From Stenocarpella maydis (taxonomy: Eukaryota; Ascomycota; Sordariomycetes; Diaporthales; Diaporthaceae): a stretch of 64,000 nt of DNA. Location of the stretch: NCBI GenBank assembly GCA_002270565.1, contig NQMI01000122.1, forward strand, positions 1 through 64,000, written 5' to 3'. Made by a program: the position numbers and the translations under genes. Shown piece by piece: positions 1-9,885 of the stretch (within the stretch, counting starts at the first letter, position 1; each line of letters opens with the position of its first letter). The notes below the pieces were generated by a model. It did not search any database and was not told the DNA's origin. It saw only the letters and a list, made by a program, of their open reading frames with translations.

Positions 1-187
1 CGCCGCTCCCCCCCCTCGCCCCCCCCCTCGTGAATCCTGTCGCCACGATATCGGCTGGGTGTCATCCCAGCTGCACCAGACCAGTGCACTAGCTTGCAGC
101 TGCTGTCCAAGGGAGAGCACCTTTGCTCCGGCCATCTCCTCGTAGATCGCCCGGTGCCGAAGGTTCCAATACCCCATCTTTTTCCAA
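1..187. other. 5' flank of the first gene, C-rich
   Basis: No gene is assigned here. The first 30 bases are C homopolymer runs broken by single bases, giving G-runs on the complement. The rest is probably promoter or 5' UTR of the ubiquitin-like-domain gene that follows. Confidence 0.4.
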
Positions 188-2612
188 ATGTCCCGGTGAG
201 CCTTGTTCCGCTTGATCTCTTTGCGACCCTCCGCGCCGGCGGCTGTCCCCCATCCAGACCTCAGACTCCTTCGCAAGGCTCTACCCTCTTGGGCCCCTCC
301 GCCCTCTGTGGTTCCTCGTGAGCTGACAGCATCGCCGCTTTCTCACAACTGCAGAGAAAGGAGGCAGACGATTACTGCAGACCCCACGACGTCATCGATT
401 GCGGACGACGACTCTCATCTCACCGACCAGAGTGACTCTCAGGCGGACGAGGCGGACTACTCGTCGCAAGACGACGAAATAGACCCGAGCGACTCGGCCT
501 CCGCCGCAGCTGGCTACCGCGCTCATACCCAGCGGCCTCACAGTCGGGGTGCTGCGCGCAACCCTACACGCCAGCACAGCATTCCCCGGCACCAAAGGTA
601 TCCTTACAGACCCGCTCCGCAAGCTCCACCACCTCCGCCCGATCACTTGCAAACCATGAGCAGCGATCCGTATGAGGACTCGATGTACAACAGCTCGCGA
701 GGCCACTTTCCGCCTCCTCAACACCAGGGATACTATGGAGGAAGGGGTGCTTACCCGGGGCCTCAGAGCATCGCCAGTGGGTACCACGGCTATGGGGGCC
801 AGGTCGTGCCTTTTAGCTCGAATCCCTTCAGTCCAATGACACCCGCGGGCGGTGCTGGCTACTTCCCGGAGCCGCGGCCCTACGATATGATGCCTTACCA
901 GCAACCCGGATACTATGGCGGTGCTGGCCCCGTCGCTGCGCCGAACTACGCCATGCCGCCACACCACGTCGCGCAATACATGTACCCGTCGCCACCTCCT
1001 GCTCCTACCGAGGCGCCGGCCCCGCCCAGGACCCCAGCGCCGGCAGAGGAGAAACCAAACCCTGAGATGGAGCAGATGAAGAAGCAACTAGAGCTCCTGC
1101 AGGCCGAGCGCAAGCAACAGGAAGAGGCAAAAAAGCAGGCCGATCTCGAGCAGAAGATCCGAGAGGACGCCGAGCGCGCCTTTAAGATAAGAATGGAGGA
1201 GATGCAGAGGGCGCAGGAAGAGGCCAAGAAGGAGATCGAGCTTGCCAAAATCGCAGCCGAGAGGGCAGCACGGGAACGCATCGAAGAAGAGCGCAAGGCC
1301 GAAGCCGAGCGCCAGAGGCAGCACGCAGAGATGATGGCCAAGGCTGAACGCGACGCCAGAGATCGCCTCGAGAAGGAGAGGAAAGAGGAGGCTGAGCGCC
1401 AGCGACAGCACGCTGAGGCCATGGCGAAGGCCGAGCGCGAGGCTAGAGAGAAGTACGAGGCCGCTCTCAAGGCCGAGGAGGAGCGCAAGGCCCAGCAGGA
1501 GGAGGAGCGGAAGAGGGCGGAGGAGAATGCTCGCCTAAAGTACGAGGCCGAGTTGAAGGCCAAAGAAGAGGCAGAAAAGCTCGCCAAGAAAAAAGCGGAA
1601 GAGGAAGCTGAGCGGCAGAAGCTGTTTGAAGAGGAGACGAGGATCAAGGCGGAGAAGGCGTATCGGGAAAAGATCGAAGCCGACAAGAAGGCCGAGGAAG
1701 AGAGGAAAACGGCCGAAGAAGCAGCCAGGCTCAGGTACGAGAACGAGGCGCGGCTGAAACTCGAGAAGGAGCGCCAGGATGCGGAGGACGCCAAGAAGAA
1801 GGAGGAGGAGGCCAAGAAAGACAAAGAAGAACTCCTCAAGAAGATGGAGGAGGATGCCAAAGCCAAGGCGGCCGAGGAAGTCAAGAAGGCGTCCGGCGAG
1901 GACAAGGAGCCCATCAAGTTTAAGGACGCTGTGGGGAGAAAATTTAACTTCCCTTGGAACCTCTGCGCGACCTGGACTGTAAGTACACCATCCCTACCTT
2001 CCTAGCATTATGTGAGCGTGTATTTTATTGACCTTACTTCCTAAGAGCATGGAGGATCTCATCAAGCAGGCATTCTTGCATGTGGAGGTTATTGGCCCGC
2101 ACGTCCAAGAAGGCCACTACGACCTGATAGGGCCCGATGGCGAGATCATCCTCCCGGTGGTCTGGGAGAAGACGGTCCAGCCGGGCTGGCAGATTAGTAT
2201 GCGCATGTGGCCGGAAAACAAGCAGCCGCACCCGGGCATGCCGCCCAACCTGCACAACATGAGCCCAGAACAGCGAGCGCGATTCATGGAGGACATGCGG
2301 CGGCGTCAACATGGCGTACATGTCGACCAAATGCCCCATCGTGGAGGGCACGTCCCGAACATGAGACCACTATTCGCCGCAGGGGCGCACCCGGTTGGAG
2401 GGCAGCCGCCGCCGCCGCCACCACCCGGTGGCCGCATGTTTGGACGGCCGGGCGGCGAAGGACGGCATCCCATTGAAGTCGTTGACGCGCGGCCGAAGAA
2501 GGACAAAGGCAAAAAGGCTAAGAAAACATTCCAATTCCTTTCTGGAGGCAAACCCAAGAAGAGCTCAAAGAAGTTGGTCTATGTTGACCCTTTCTGGTAT
2601 TCATATCACTGA
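188..2612 (+). CDS. Coiled-coil protein with C-terminal ubiquitin-like domain
   Basis: The model is three exons, 188..195, 355..1978 and 2046..2612, giving 732 aa. The first exon is only 8 nt (ATG TCC CG), followed by a GTGAGC donor; its intron ends CTCACAACTGCAG with a GCTGAC branch-like site about 30 nt upstream. The start is the least certain part. The next in-frame ATG is at 656, but it would discard an acidic, clearly protein-like stretch. The protein has an acidic N-terminus, a Pro/Tyr/Gly-rich segment to about residue 235, a charged Glu/Lys/Arg/Ala coiled coil (about 237-515), and then a domain (about 520-605) with IKFKDAVGRKF, MEDLIKQAF and EGHYDLIGPDGEIILP. These match the fungal ubiquitin-like domain family (ULD type). 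The domain is split by the 67-bp second intron, which joins in phase. The tail is Pro- and Lys-rich. Its cellular role is unknown; scaffolding through the coiled coil is only inference. Confidence 0.75.
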
Positions 2613-3561
2613 CGGACGGAGCGGCAGGCATTAACAGTGGATATTCTTACGGGGGGGATTTCCTTCAGCGACACTATTTCCTGGGTTCGGACCTGACCTG
2701 GCTTTTTTTTCCCCTTCTTTTCTGGTTGGACATTTTCGCTTTTCTCAGTCCTTTACACATCGATACCTTTTTGTTCTGAGCATATTCTTTTCTTTCCCCC
2801 TCTGCCACTCTAACATTTATCAGAACTATTTTGGGCGTGACGCGCAGCATTATCGATGAAGGTATGAGGGTACGAAGACGACGAGGAACGAGACGCGGGA
2901 CACGGGAACGAGAACGGGCGATACCAAGACGACGAGGCGATGAAGCGAGGCGAGACGAGACGAGACGGAATGCCGAGGCATGGAGCGAGCTGGGGATGAG
3001 GCCGGAATGTGCACGCAGGCAGTCAATTGGAAGGGGGAGGACCCACGTTGTTGTTTCTTCTCTTCTCAACAATCACCTCTGGATTCCACACTTCTACGGC
3101 GGCGGGGGGAGGGGGAAGGCCCCTCGGCGCTGTCTGCGCCATTGGCTTCCCATGCTAGCAAGGCGCAACTGAACATGAATGAGCGGGGCTGGTCTTTGTT
3201 GGCTCAGGCGTGGGTGGCGATGGGCCCTGGTTGAGGGTGCCCTCCCACGGCCTCTTATAAGTCTATACAGCGCTTGGATCTATTTAGATGTCTTTTTTGT
3301 CTAGGTGCGAGAGTCTGACTAATTATACATATATTTGACCGTCTCGGTGTGTTGTCTAAGTGGTCTTGAGTCTCATCCATAGTCGGCGGAGCGGCTCTCT
3401 ACTCTCTGTTCCCGAAGTGTCTGTTCTTAAATTCATTCCGATGGTGCGGAACCAGCGATACGCATGGGCAGCCTCATGTCTCTCAAGTCTTTTTTCTTTT
3501 TTCTTTTTTTCTTTTAGAAACAGCTGTGCACGCGGGTGCCAACTCAGCATGCCCATCCAAA
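2613..3561. other. Intergenic, convergent 3' ends
   Basis: This lies between the 3' ends of the ubiquitin-like gene and COQ10. It contains a purine-rich GA/CGA tract at about 2870-2970 and pyrimidine tracts at about 2700-2810 and 3490-3515. I see no supported gene. Confidence 0.5.
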
Positions 3562-4188
3562 TCACCCACTCGACTCCCCGTACAACTCCCTTGCCCTCCG
3601 CTCAAAGGCGTCAACCATCTTGGTGGCCGTCTCGTCAACCACCCTGGACAGCATCATCTGCACGAGCGGGTCGGCGAGGCGCATGGTGAGGTCGAGGTCG
3701 ACGGTGGACCAGGTGCCGATGCGCTTGACGATGGCGTCCTGGACGGTCCACTTGGTGACGAGGCTCTCGAACGGGCTCCCCGGCGGCGCGCCCTCCTGCC
3801 TCCCGCTGAGGGCCTCGATGCTGCGCCCGGGCACGCAGACGATCCTGCTCGTGTACGACTGCGTGACGGGGCCGAAGCCGACGGTGAGCTCGCCCTGGGT
3901 GGGCCAGGCGCGGGCCGCGGCGCGGGCCTCGGGTCGCGACCACGCCGTCACGCGGCTGTGCTGGCAGTAGGGGAGGAAGCTGGAGTAGGCGTCCACGTCG
4001 ACTATGAGGTCATATAGCTTCTCGCGCGGGTAGGGTAGGGTGCGGGAGACGTTGATGGTCAGGGGCGTGTTGGGCTGGAAGACGGAGTCGAGGAAGGTTC
4101 GGCGTGGAGAGGTGAGGACTGGAGGGCGGGAGCGGGAGAGGAGGGCCCTGCTGGCCAGCTTGAGGGGGCCAGGACCCTTGGCAGCCAT
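3562..4188 (-). CDS. COQ10: Coenzyme Q-binding protein COQ10, mitochondrial
   Basis: This intronless frame encodes 208 aa. The first 32 or so residues are Arg/Ser/Leu-rich without acids, like a mitochondrial presequence. A START/polyketide-cyclase-type lipid-binding domain follows, recognised from TRTLPYPREKLYDLIVDVDAY-like residues (here SRTLPYPREKLYDLIVDVD), YSSFLPYCQHSRV and the C-terminal amphipathic helix around FERRARELYG. COQ10 binds coenzyme Q in the inner membrane and is needed for efficient respiration and Q biosynthesis. The ATG sits in a good CC-ATG-GC context. The gene diverges from the tRNA methyltransferase across 378 bp. Its third positions are very GC-rich, so long shadow frames exist on the other strand. 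Confidence 0.9.
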   Translation of the reverse strand: MAAKGPGPLKLASRALLSRSRPPVLTSPRRTFLDSVFQPNTPLTINVSRTLPYPREKLYDLIVDVDAYSSFLPYCQHSRVTAWSRPEARAAARAWPTQGELTVGFGPVTQSYTSRIVCVPGRSIEALSGRQEGAPPGSPFESLVTKWTVQDAIVKRIGTWSTVDLDLTMRLADPLVQMMLSRVVDETATKMVDAFERRARELYGESSG

Positions 4189-4566
4189 GGAACGAGTAGG
4201 GAGGTCGAGGCCGATTGTTATTGTGCGACCATCGTGCCTGGGGCTGAGACGGTGGGCCGTATTTTGTCTTGGGTTGAAAACCGTGGTGATGTCAAGACCA
4301 AGACTTCAAGACTACCGTCGGTTCCGGCCTCGGCGTTCGGCCGCTAGGCCCAGTCTAGCCCCCCACATTCCAGCTTGGGCCAGCACAGACATCAAAAAGG
4401 CTGCTCTGAAAATTTCAAGGAGGTCTTCAGCCTCGTTCCCACAACTATCACACCCACGGCAGTAAGACTCGCGCTCTTGCAGCATCATGCTGTGTTGCTC
4501 CCACGCCCCGTCAGACGGTCTTGGATAACACTCGAGGAGGGACAGAGATCCCCACAGCCAGCAGAC
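4189..4566. promoter_or_regulatory. Shared divergent promoter, COQ10 / TRM140
   Basis: These 378 bp separate two divergently transcribed genes, so they must hold both promoters and both 5' UTRs. I do not see a canonical TATA box. The spacing makes co-regulation possible, but the sequence does not show it. Confidence 0.5.
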
Positions 4567-5886
4567 ATGTCCGCAGCACCAGAGGTCGCGGCCCAGGCAG
4601 CTTCTCCCACATCAGAGCCTCAGGTTAGGGCTACTGCTGGTGCGCACGAGAAGCTTGCCGAGGACGTGTCGGCCCTGGCAGTCACTGGCGACAATGCACT
4701 CCCGCCTCACCGTTCCCACGATCCTCAGTACAACCAGAAGCGGACCGATCCCTTCCAGTTTGGGTCACGCTTCCTCGAAGAGGGCGATGACCCCTTCGAG
4801 TTCAACGCGTGGGACCACGTGGAGACTGACGACGCGTTCAAGGAGTTCGCTGAGCAGCAGTACGAGCTGCAGCGTCAGTCTCCCGTCTCTGACTTTGACA
4901 AGAGTGAGTCGGCCCATAACACGCACCCCCCCCACTGCCTTGTTCTTGTGCACCCACGGCCTCTTTGTGATGATTTACATATCATAGCATAGTTCATCTG
5001 ACTTGATGATGACTACATTGTACTCGTTATTAGTCTTTCGCTCCCATCTGACTGGCCACATCTACCTTTACTCTCTGTGCCTGCTCTCTCTTGGTAATCC
5101 GCGGCTCGCTGACTCGAGCAAACAGAACGCTTCAACTCGGACCCTGCCAAGTGGTGGAACCTGTTCTACAAGAACAACACGTCCAACTTCTTCAAGAACC
5201 GCAAGTGGTTGCAACAGGAGTTCCCGGTGCTTGACAAGGTAACCCAGGAGGGTGCCGGCCCGGTCACGCTCCTAGAGATAGGGGCAGGTGCCGGCAACAC
5301 CGCGTTCCCCATCCTGGCCCAGAACAAGAACCCTCGGCTCAAGATCCACGCCTGCGACTTCTCCAAGAAGGCCGTCGACGTCATGCGCTCGCACGAGGGC
5401 TATGGCACGGAGCACATGCAGGCCGACGTGTGGGACGTCGCCTCGGACGAGCTTCCTTCGGGTCTGGAGGAGGGCTCGGTGGACGTCGCGCTTCTCGTCT
5501 TCATCTTCTCGGCATTGTCCCCGCTGCAGTGGAAGAAGGCGGTCGACAACGTGCACCGGCTGCTCAAGCCCGGCGGCGAAGTCTGCTTCCGTGACTATGG
5601 AAGAGGAGACCTTGCGCAAGTTCGGTTCAAGAAGGGCCGCTACCTCGAGGAGAACTTCTACATCCGTGGCGACGGAACCCGGGTGTACTTCTTCGAGAAA
5701 GATGAGCTGGCCTCCATATGGACCGGCGAGAAGTTTGGTGCCGATGGGGCGGCTGGGGGAGACGCGGAGAAGAAGCATCTGTTCGAGATAGAAAGCCTCG
5801 GTGTTGACCGTCGCATGCTCGTCAACCGCGCCCGCCGCCTGAAGATGTATAGATGCTGGCTGCAGGGTAGATTCATCAAGAAATAG
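4567..5886 (+). CDS. TRM140: tRNA (cytosine-32-N3)-methyltransferase, METTL2/ABP140 family
   Basis: Exons 4567..4903 and 5126..5886 give 365 aa. The GTGAGT donor and AACAG acceptor join in phase as FDK-KRFNSDPAKWWN. The N-terminal 65 residues are low complexity. The catalytic part shows the family order: WWNLFYKNNTSNFFKNRKWL, SAM motif I LLEIGAGAGNTAFP, the acidic CDFSKKAVDV, then FIFSALSP, HRLLKPGGEVCFRDYGRGDL, and FKKGRYLEENFYIRGDGTRV. These are diagnostic of the METTL2/METTL8/Trm140 enzymes that make m3C32 in the anticodon loop of tRNA-Thr/Ser using S-adenosylmethionine. The yeast actin-binding N-terminal extension (Abp140) is absent, as in most fungi. The gene ends 124 bp from the convergent nitronate monooxygenase gene. 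Confidence 0.92.
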
Positions 5887-6009
5887 AGTTTGATTCTGCT
5901 ATTCAGACGGCCCGGTAGCCTCGCGCTGCAGGACGCACAAATGGCGGCGACGGTGATGATATTCATGTCCCGCGCAGGAAATGCAGCCACCAAGCAGCCA
6001 CAAGGTGCC

Positions 6010-7068
6010 TCACAGCCTGCTCTTGCCCCCCTCAACGTAGCTGGTCCCCAGCCTGAGCATCTTCTCGGCCTCGGCCACCATCTCCCTCACGATCTCGCCC
6101 GCCGGCTGAACCTTGTGTATGGCCCCGGCGACCTGGCCCATCAGGTGTGGCAGGTCGATCTCGTTGCCCTCCTCAATGTCGTGCTCGAGCGGCACCACCC
6201 CGCTGTCGCACAGCTCCTTGATACGGTCCGGCCTCTGGTGCCACCTCCGGATGTAGTCATTTGTCCGCATCCTCAGCGGCCTCCCCGAGATGACGAGCGT
6301 GCGCTCCGTGTCGCCCAGCCCGCAGCTGACGACGGCCTCCTTGTGCTCGCGGCTGCACCCGGCCTCGTCGCTCGCCACGAACCGCGTGCCCACCCAGACC
6401 GCCGCGGCGCCCTGCATCAGGCTGCTCGCCAGGCCCCTGCCGTCGCATATGCCCCCCGCGGCGACCACCAGCGCGGGCCGGTCCCCGCCCAGCATCGCGG
6501 GCCTGTACCGCGCCGCGACGTCCACCACGGCGGGGACCAGGATGCTCGTCGCCACGTCCCCCGTGTGGCCGCCCCCCTCGCCGCCCTGCGCGCACACAAT
6601 GTCCACGCCGAGGTCGAGCGCCCGGGCCGCGTGCCGCGGGTGGCCCACCATGTTCATGACCAGGACGCCCGCGGCGTGCAGCCTCTCGATGACGGCGCGG
6701 GGGGGCACCCCGACGGCGCTGACAAACAGCCGCGCCCCGGCCGCGATGGTGATGTCGATGAGCTCGTCGAGCCTCCCGCCCGTGTAGTCGTGGTTGGTGG
6801 CGCGGGCGCCGCCGCCCAGCTGCGGGAGCGCGAGGTCCACGCCAAAGGGGAGGTCCGGCCGCGAGAAGGAGGCCTTCATCTCGGCGATGATGTCGCGCAG
6901 CTGCTGCGGGGTGTACATGAAGCCGCCGATGACCCCGAGCCCGCCCGCGTTGGACACGGCCGCCGCGAGGCGCCCGCCCGACACGCGCGCCATGCCCGCG
7001 AGCATCACCGGGTGCTGGATCCCCAGGAGGGTGGTTATGGGCGTCGTGATGGGGCCGCCCGCCGCCAT
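6010..7068 (-). CDS. Nitronate monooxygenase (2-nitropropane dioxygenase family)
   Basis: This single exon encodes 352 aa of an FMN-dependent TIM-barrel enzyme that oxidises alkyl nitronates to carbonyl compounds and nitrite. Visible family features are the N-terminal LLGIQHPVMLAGMARVSG, SNAGGLGVIGG, the flavin-phosphate region with AQGGEGGGHTGD near residue 170 (its His is the conserved position), VVAAGGICDGRGLASSLMQG and AVWVGTRFVASDE. Length is normal for fungal members. The ATG is in a strong GCCGCC-ATG-G context. It has extreme third-position GC, so every other frame is also open for long stretches; those are shadows. No predicted targeting signal is obvious. It could be a close 2-nitropropane dioxygenase-like paralogue with another nitronate substrate. 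Confidence 0.9.
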   Translation of the reverse strand: MAAGGPITTPITTLLGIQHPVMLAGMARVSGGRLAAAVSNAGGLGVIGGFMYTPQQLRDIIAEMKASFSRPDLPFGVDLALPQLGGGARATNHDYTGGRLDELIDITIAAGARLFVSAVGVPPRAVIERLHAAGVLVMNMVGHPRHAARALDLGVDIVCAQGGEGGGHTGDVATSILVPAVVDVAARYRPAMLGGDRPALVVAAGGICDGRGLASSLMQGAAAVWVGTRFVASDEAGCSREHKEAVVSCGLGDTERTLVISGRPLRMRTNDYIRRWHQRPDRIKELCDSGVVPLEHDIEEGNEIDLPHLMGQVAGAIHKVQPAGEIVREMVAEAEKMLRLGTSYVEGGKSRL

Positions 7069-7890
7069 GGTGCGCAGGTGCCGGCGCGTTCCTGAGCTGC
7101 AGCTGAGAGTCTCGCGTTCCCCGGGTGTGCGTCGGGGCCGGGTGGTGTTGTTCGGGTTGCCAGTCGGTCCTCACAGCTGGGGGTTAAAAAATGCAATCTA
7201 CCGAGGTGTGTATGGGCCATGCCACAAAGAACATACGTCCATCGCTTCAACAAGTAACTTGCTCGTGGGCTAGTCTTCGTGGTCCCTTGTGGACCCCCCA
7301 TGTCCCACGGGACTCTTTGAGATCCTGCCGAGGCATCTTTGCCTGTTTGCCCCTCGGAATCTGGGGTAGCTTGCCGCTTGTGGGGGTGGCTGCCCCAGAT
7401 CACGTTTCACTGTCTCGGTTCCGGCATTGGTTTTGCCCAATCTGGCATGCAGCTCATGGCTGACGAGGCTAGTGCTCAGGTGTGCGCCGTATGCTTTTGA
7501 TGGCTCGGGACTAACTGCCAGGCTGCTTGAGATCTGGCTGGACAAGACGTACCCACAGTCCCGGGCATCAACTGGCATCACTTCGATTTGCCACCATGAT
7601 CAGCAGTATTGCCGCAGCAAGCCTAGTCAGCAGAACATGGCTGTGTATATATTGTACCCAAGGACTGTGTGTGATTCACTGGGAATCGTCTATTCAACAC
7701 GACCATTCTACAAAGCAAAATACCACCGTTGCCTTCAGATTACTAGCCCCAGGGGATATTATTTTCCGTTTTCAGTGTTCATTCCTTTTCGGTGACCATG
7801 ACTCCCGGTGTTTTTTTTTGGTGGGGGTTTTTTTCGGTTGTCGTTTACTTTTGTCACCTCCTGTCCCCATACATCAGTGCCGAGACGGAA
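7069..7890. other. Intergenic between nitronate monooxygenase and ODC
   Basis: This holds the promoter of the nitronate monooxygenase gene and the 3' UTR of ornithine decarboxylase, both on the minus strand. A run of eight or more T residues at about 7809-7819 is the only simple sequence. I see no gene. Confidence 0.45.
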
Positions 7891-9267
7891 TCAAATACCA
7901 TTTTCAAGGATAGCCAAAGCACCCGGCTCACTGCAGACGTAAATGACGTCGTGGTTGTCCGAGAAGCCGTTGAAGCGAGTGGCAGAGCACTTGGTGTAGG
8001 CGCCCATGTCCTCAAAGTACAACCAGTCACCGACATCCAAGGTCTGGTTAAAGCGAATGCTCTCGCTGATGCGGTCAATGCCGTCGCAGGTCGGGCCCCA
8101 GATGCTGTACTCCACCCCGCCGTCCGTGACAGGTCGGCCTTCGATGGTGTTGTAGTAGTTCTTGCCTCCGGCATGCAGGATGTGGGCGACGGGGTTCTGG
8201 TGGTCGAACATGATGCTGCTGAAGTTGCCGTAGACACCATCGTTTACGTAGACCATGTAGCTGTTGCCGTTGCCGGGCTGGTTCTCGACGGTACGGCGCG
8301 CAATGATGTTGCAGGCCAGGGTGAACGCCGTGGAGGCGTAGAAGCGGCCAGGCTCGGCAATCAGGTTGACGCCCGAGTGCGCCGGGAAGTACTCGTCTAG
8401 TGCGGCGCGGAGGACACCAGCCATTGCCTCAAAAGTGGAGTCGCTGCAGAAGCCGCCACCGACGTCCAAGGTCTTCATGTCAAAGCCGTAGGCGGTGCCC
8501 TGCTGGAAGACGGCGTGCGCGTCTTGCACGGCCTTGAGGAAGGCCTTGGGGTCAGAAGCCCCGGATCCGACGTGGAAGCTAACGCCGACGACGTTCAGGC
8601 CGAGGTCGCGCGCGGTGCGCAGCAGACCATCAGTCATGTCCATGGACGCACCGAACTTGAGGCTCAGGCGGCAGAGGCTGGAAGAGTCGTCGGTATGGAT
8701 GCGGAGGAACAGCTCAGCCTCCGGGAACAGCTTGGCGATCTTGCGCAGCTCGTCGGCGTTGTCAAAGGTCATCTGGCGGACGCCAGCGTTGGCGACGTAG
8801 CGGACGTACGAGTTGGTCTTGCATGGCTGGGCGTAGATGACACGCTCGGGGCTGACTCCTAGGTTGAGCACCTGCTCAATCTCGGTCTTGGAAGCGCAGT
8901 CGAAGCCGGTGCCCAGGCTGGCCAGGAGGCGCAGAAGCTGAGGGTCCGGGTTGCACTTGACGGCGTAGAAGGGCTTGACACGCGGGAGGTTCAGCTTCCA
9001 GCGCAGATGCTGGCGGTAGACCTCGCCGAGGTCAGCAACGAAGAAGGTATCCTCATCGCCAGGCTCGCAGAACTCGTGATCGATATTCTCGACGCGCTGG
9101 CGAAGGGCATCGCTAATCAGCTGCTTGGCAGAGACGTGGCCATAGTGGGAATTGCCGTCGTGGTTGAACACAGCGCCATGATCCTTGACGGACTTTGTCG
9201 AAAAGATGCGATTATTGATGTAATCAACAGTTGAGATTGTGTCGACGAGGGTAATTGCCATAACCAT
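7891..9267 (-). CDS. spe-1: Ornithine decarboxylase
   Basis: This intronless frame of 458 aa encodes the PLP-dependent enzyme that decarboxylates ornithine to putrescine, the first step of polyamine synthesis. PFYAVKCN carries the PLP lysine (Lys104). VSFHVGSGA, LDVGGGF, the phosphate-binding IAEPGRFY and the active-site cysteine in IWGPTCDGID (which completes the partner subunit's site in the homodimer) are all present, so it should be active. It is not the cysteine-less antizyme-inhibitor type. Two ATGs, residues 1 and 3, could start translation. Upstream lies an unusually long stretch without AUG on the coding strand, described separately. The Neurospora orthologue is spe-1, and the symbol is given by analogy. 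Confidence 0.95.
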   Translation of the reverse strand: MVMAITLVDTISTVDYINNRIFSTKSVKDHGAVFNHDGNSHYGHVSAKQLISDALRQRVENIDHEFCEPGDEDTFFVADLGEVYRQHLRWKLNLPRVKPFYAVKCNPDPQLLRLLASLGTGFDCASKTEIEQVLNLGVSPERVIYAQPCKTNSYVRYVANAGVRQMTFDNADELRKIAKLFPEAELFLRIHTDDSSSLCRLSLKFGASMDMTDGLLRTARDLGLNVVGVSFHVGSGASDPKAFLKAVQDAHAVFQQGTAYGFDMKTLDVGGGFCSDSTFEAMAGVLRAALDEYFPAHSGVNLIAEPGRFYASTAFTLACNIIARRTVENQPGNGNSYMVYVNDGVYGNFSSIMFDHQNPVAHILHAGGKNYYNTIEGRPVTDGGVEYSIWGPTCDGIDRISESIRFNQTLDVGDWLYFEDMGAYTKCSATRFNGFSDNHDVIYVCSEPGALAILENGI

Positions 9268-9885
9268 ATCCCAAGGATTGCTTGATGGATCGCTAAGGGG
9301 GCTGGCTGACAGACACGACTTGGGTGCTCGAGTGGTGGCCCGGTGGGGAGGTTGTAAAACCTTGTGTTGATTGGAAAAATGGCGTCTCGAGGACCGAGGC
9401 GTGTGTTAGGGGGGTCGGAAACGGTAGCAAACTGTTTCCTGGATTGATTGGCGAGGCCTCCGCGACTCTCCCTCCGTAAGAGAGAGGGTCTCTAGAAGAC
9501 TCTTATTCGGCAGCTTAGGTTGGGGGGTGAAGTCGGGGTCCGGTTTGTGGTATGGGGAGTCGAGAAGCGGTAAAGACTCGGGGCCTTTAGTTGACCTCAG
9601 CAGGTGGGGGTGGAACAACACAGAGGATGTGGAAGGGCTTCCGATGAGCGAAATCTTGGTCAGATACGAAGGCTACGGCCGAGGAAGCCGTCTTAGCGAA
9701 GCGCCTTTGTAGGACCAAAGGCAGCCGGCTTGAGGGGTTGGGAGGCCGCTGGGGTATTTTGTCGTTAGCTGCGTGGTCTTTTTAAAAATTGCTTCACTGG
9801 CGTAGTGCCGCGATGGAGAGGTGCACGAGAGGTGATCGAGGGGACAGGAGCCAGGGGGTGAGGGTTTTTGGTGAGCGATTTGTGT
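9268..9885 (-). promoter_or_regulatory. AUG-free stretch upstream of ODC, probable long 5' leader
   Basis: Reading the minus strand, no ATG occurs in the 618 nt directly upstream of the ODC start; the first is at 9886..9888. About ten would be expected by chance in a random sequence of this length. Loss of upstream AUGs is what selection on a translated mRNA leader produces, so I infer a long 5' UTR. ODC genes of animals and Neurospora have long regulatory leaders involved in polyamine control of translation. The transcript start itself cannot be seen. Confidence 0.5.

Noticed and set aside
946..1917. 323-codon minus-strand frame, Ser/Ala-rich
   Set aside because: It is the antisense of the Glu/Lys coiled coil of the ubiquitin-like-domain gene.
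5890..7095. 401-codon open frame on the plus strand opposite the nitronate monooxygenase
   Set aside because: It starts at TTG, is His/Pro/Arg-rich, and mirrors the GC-rich third positions of the real gene on the other strand.
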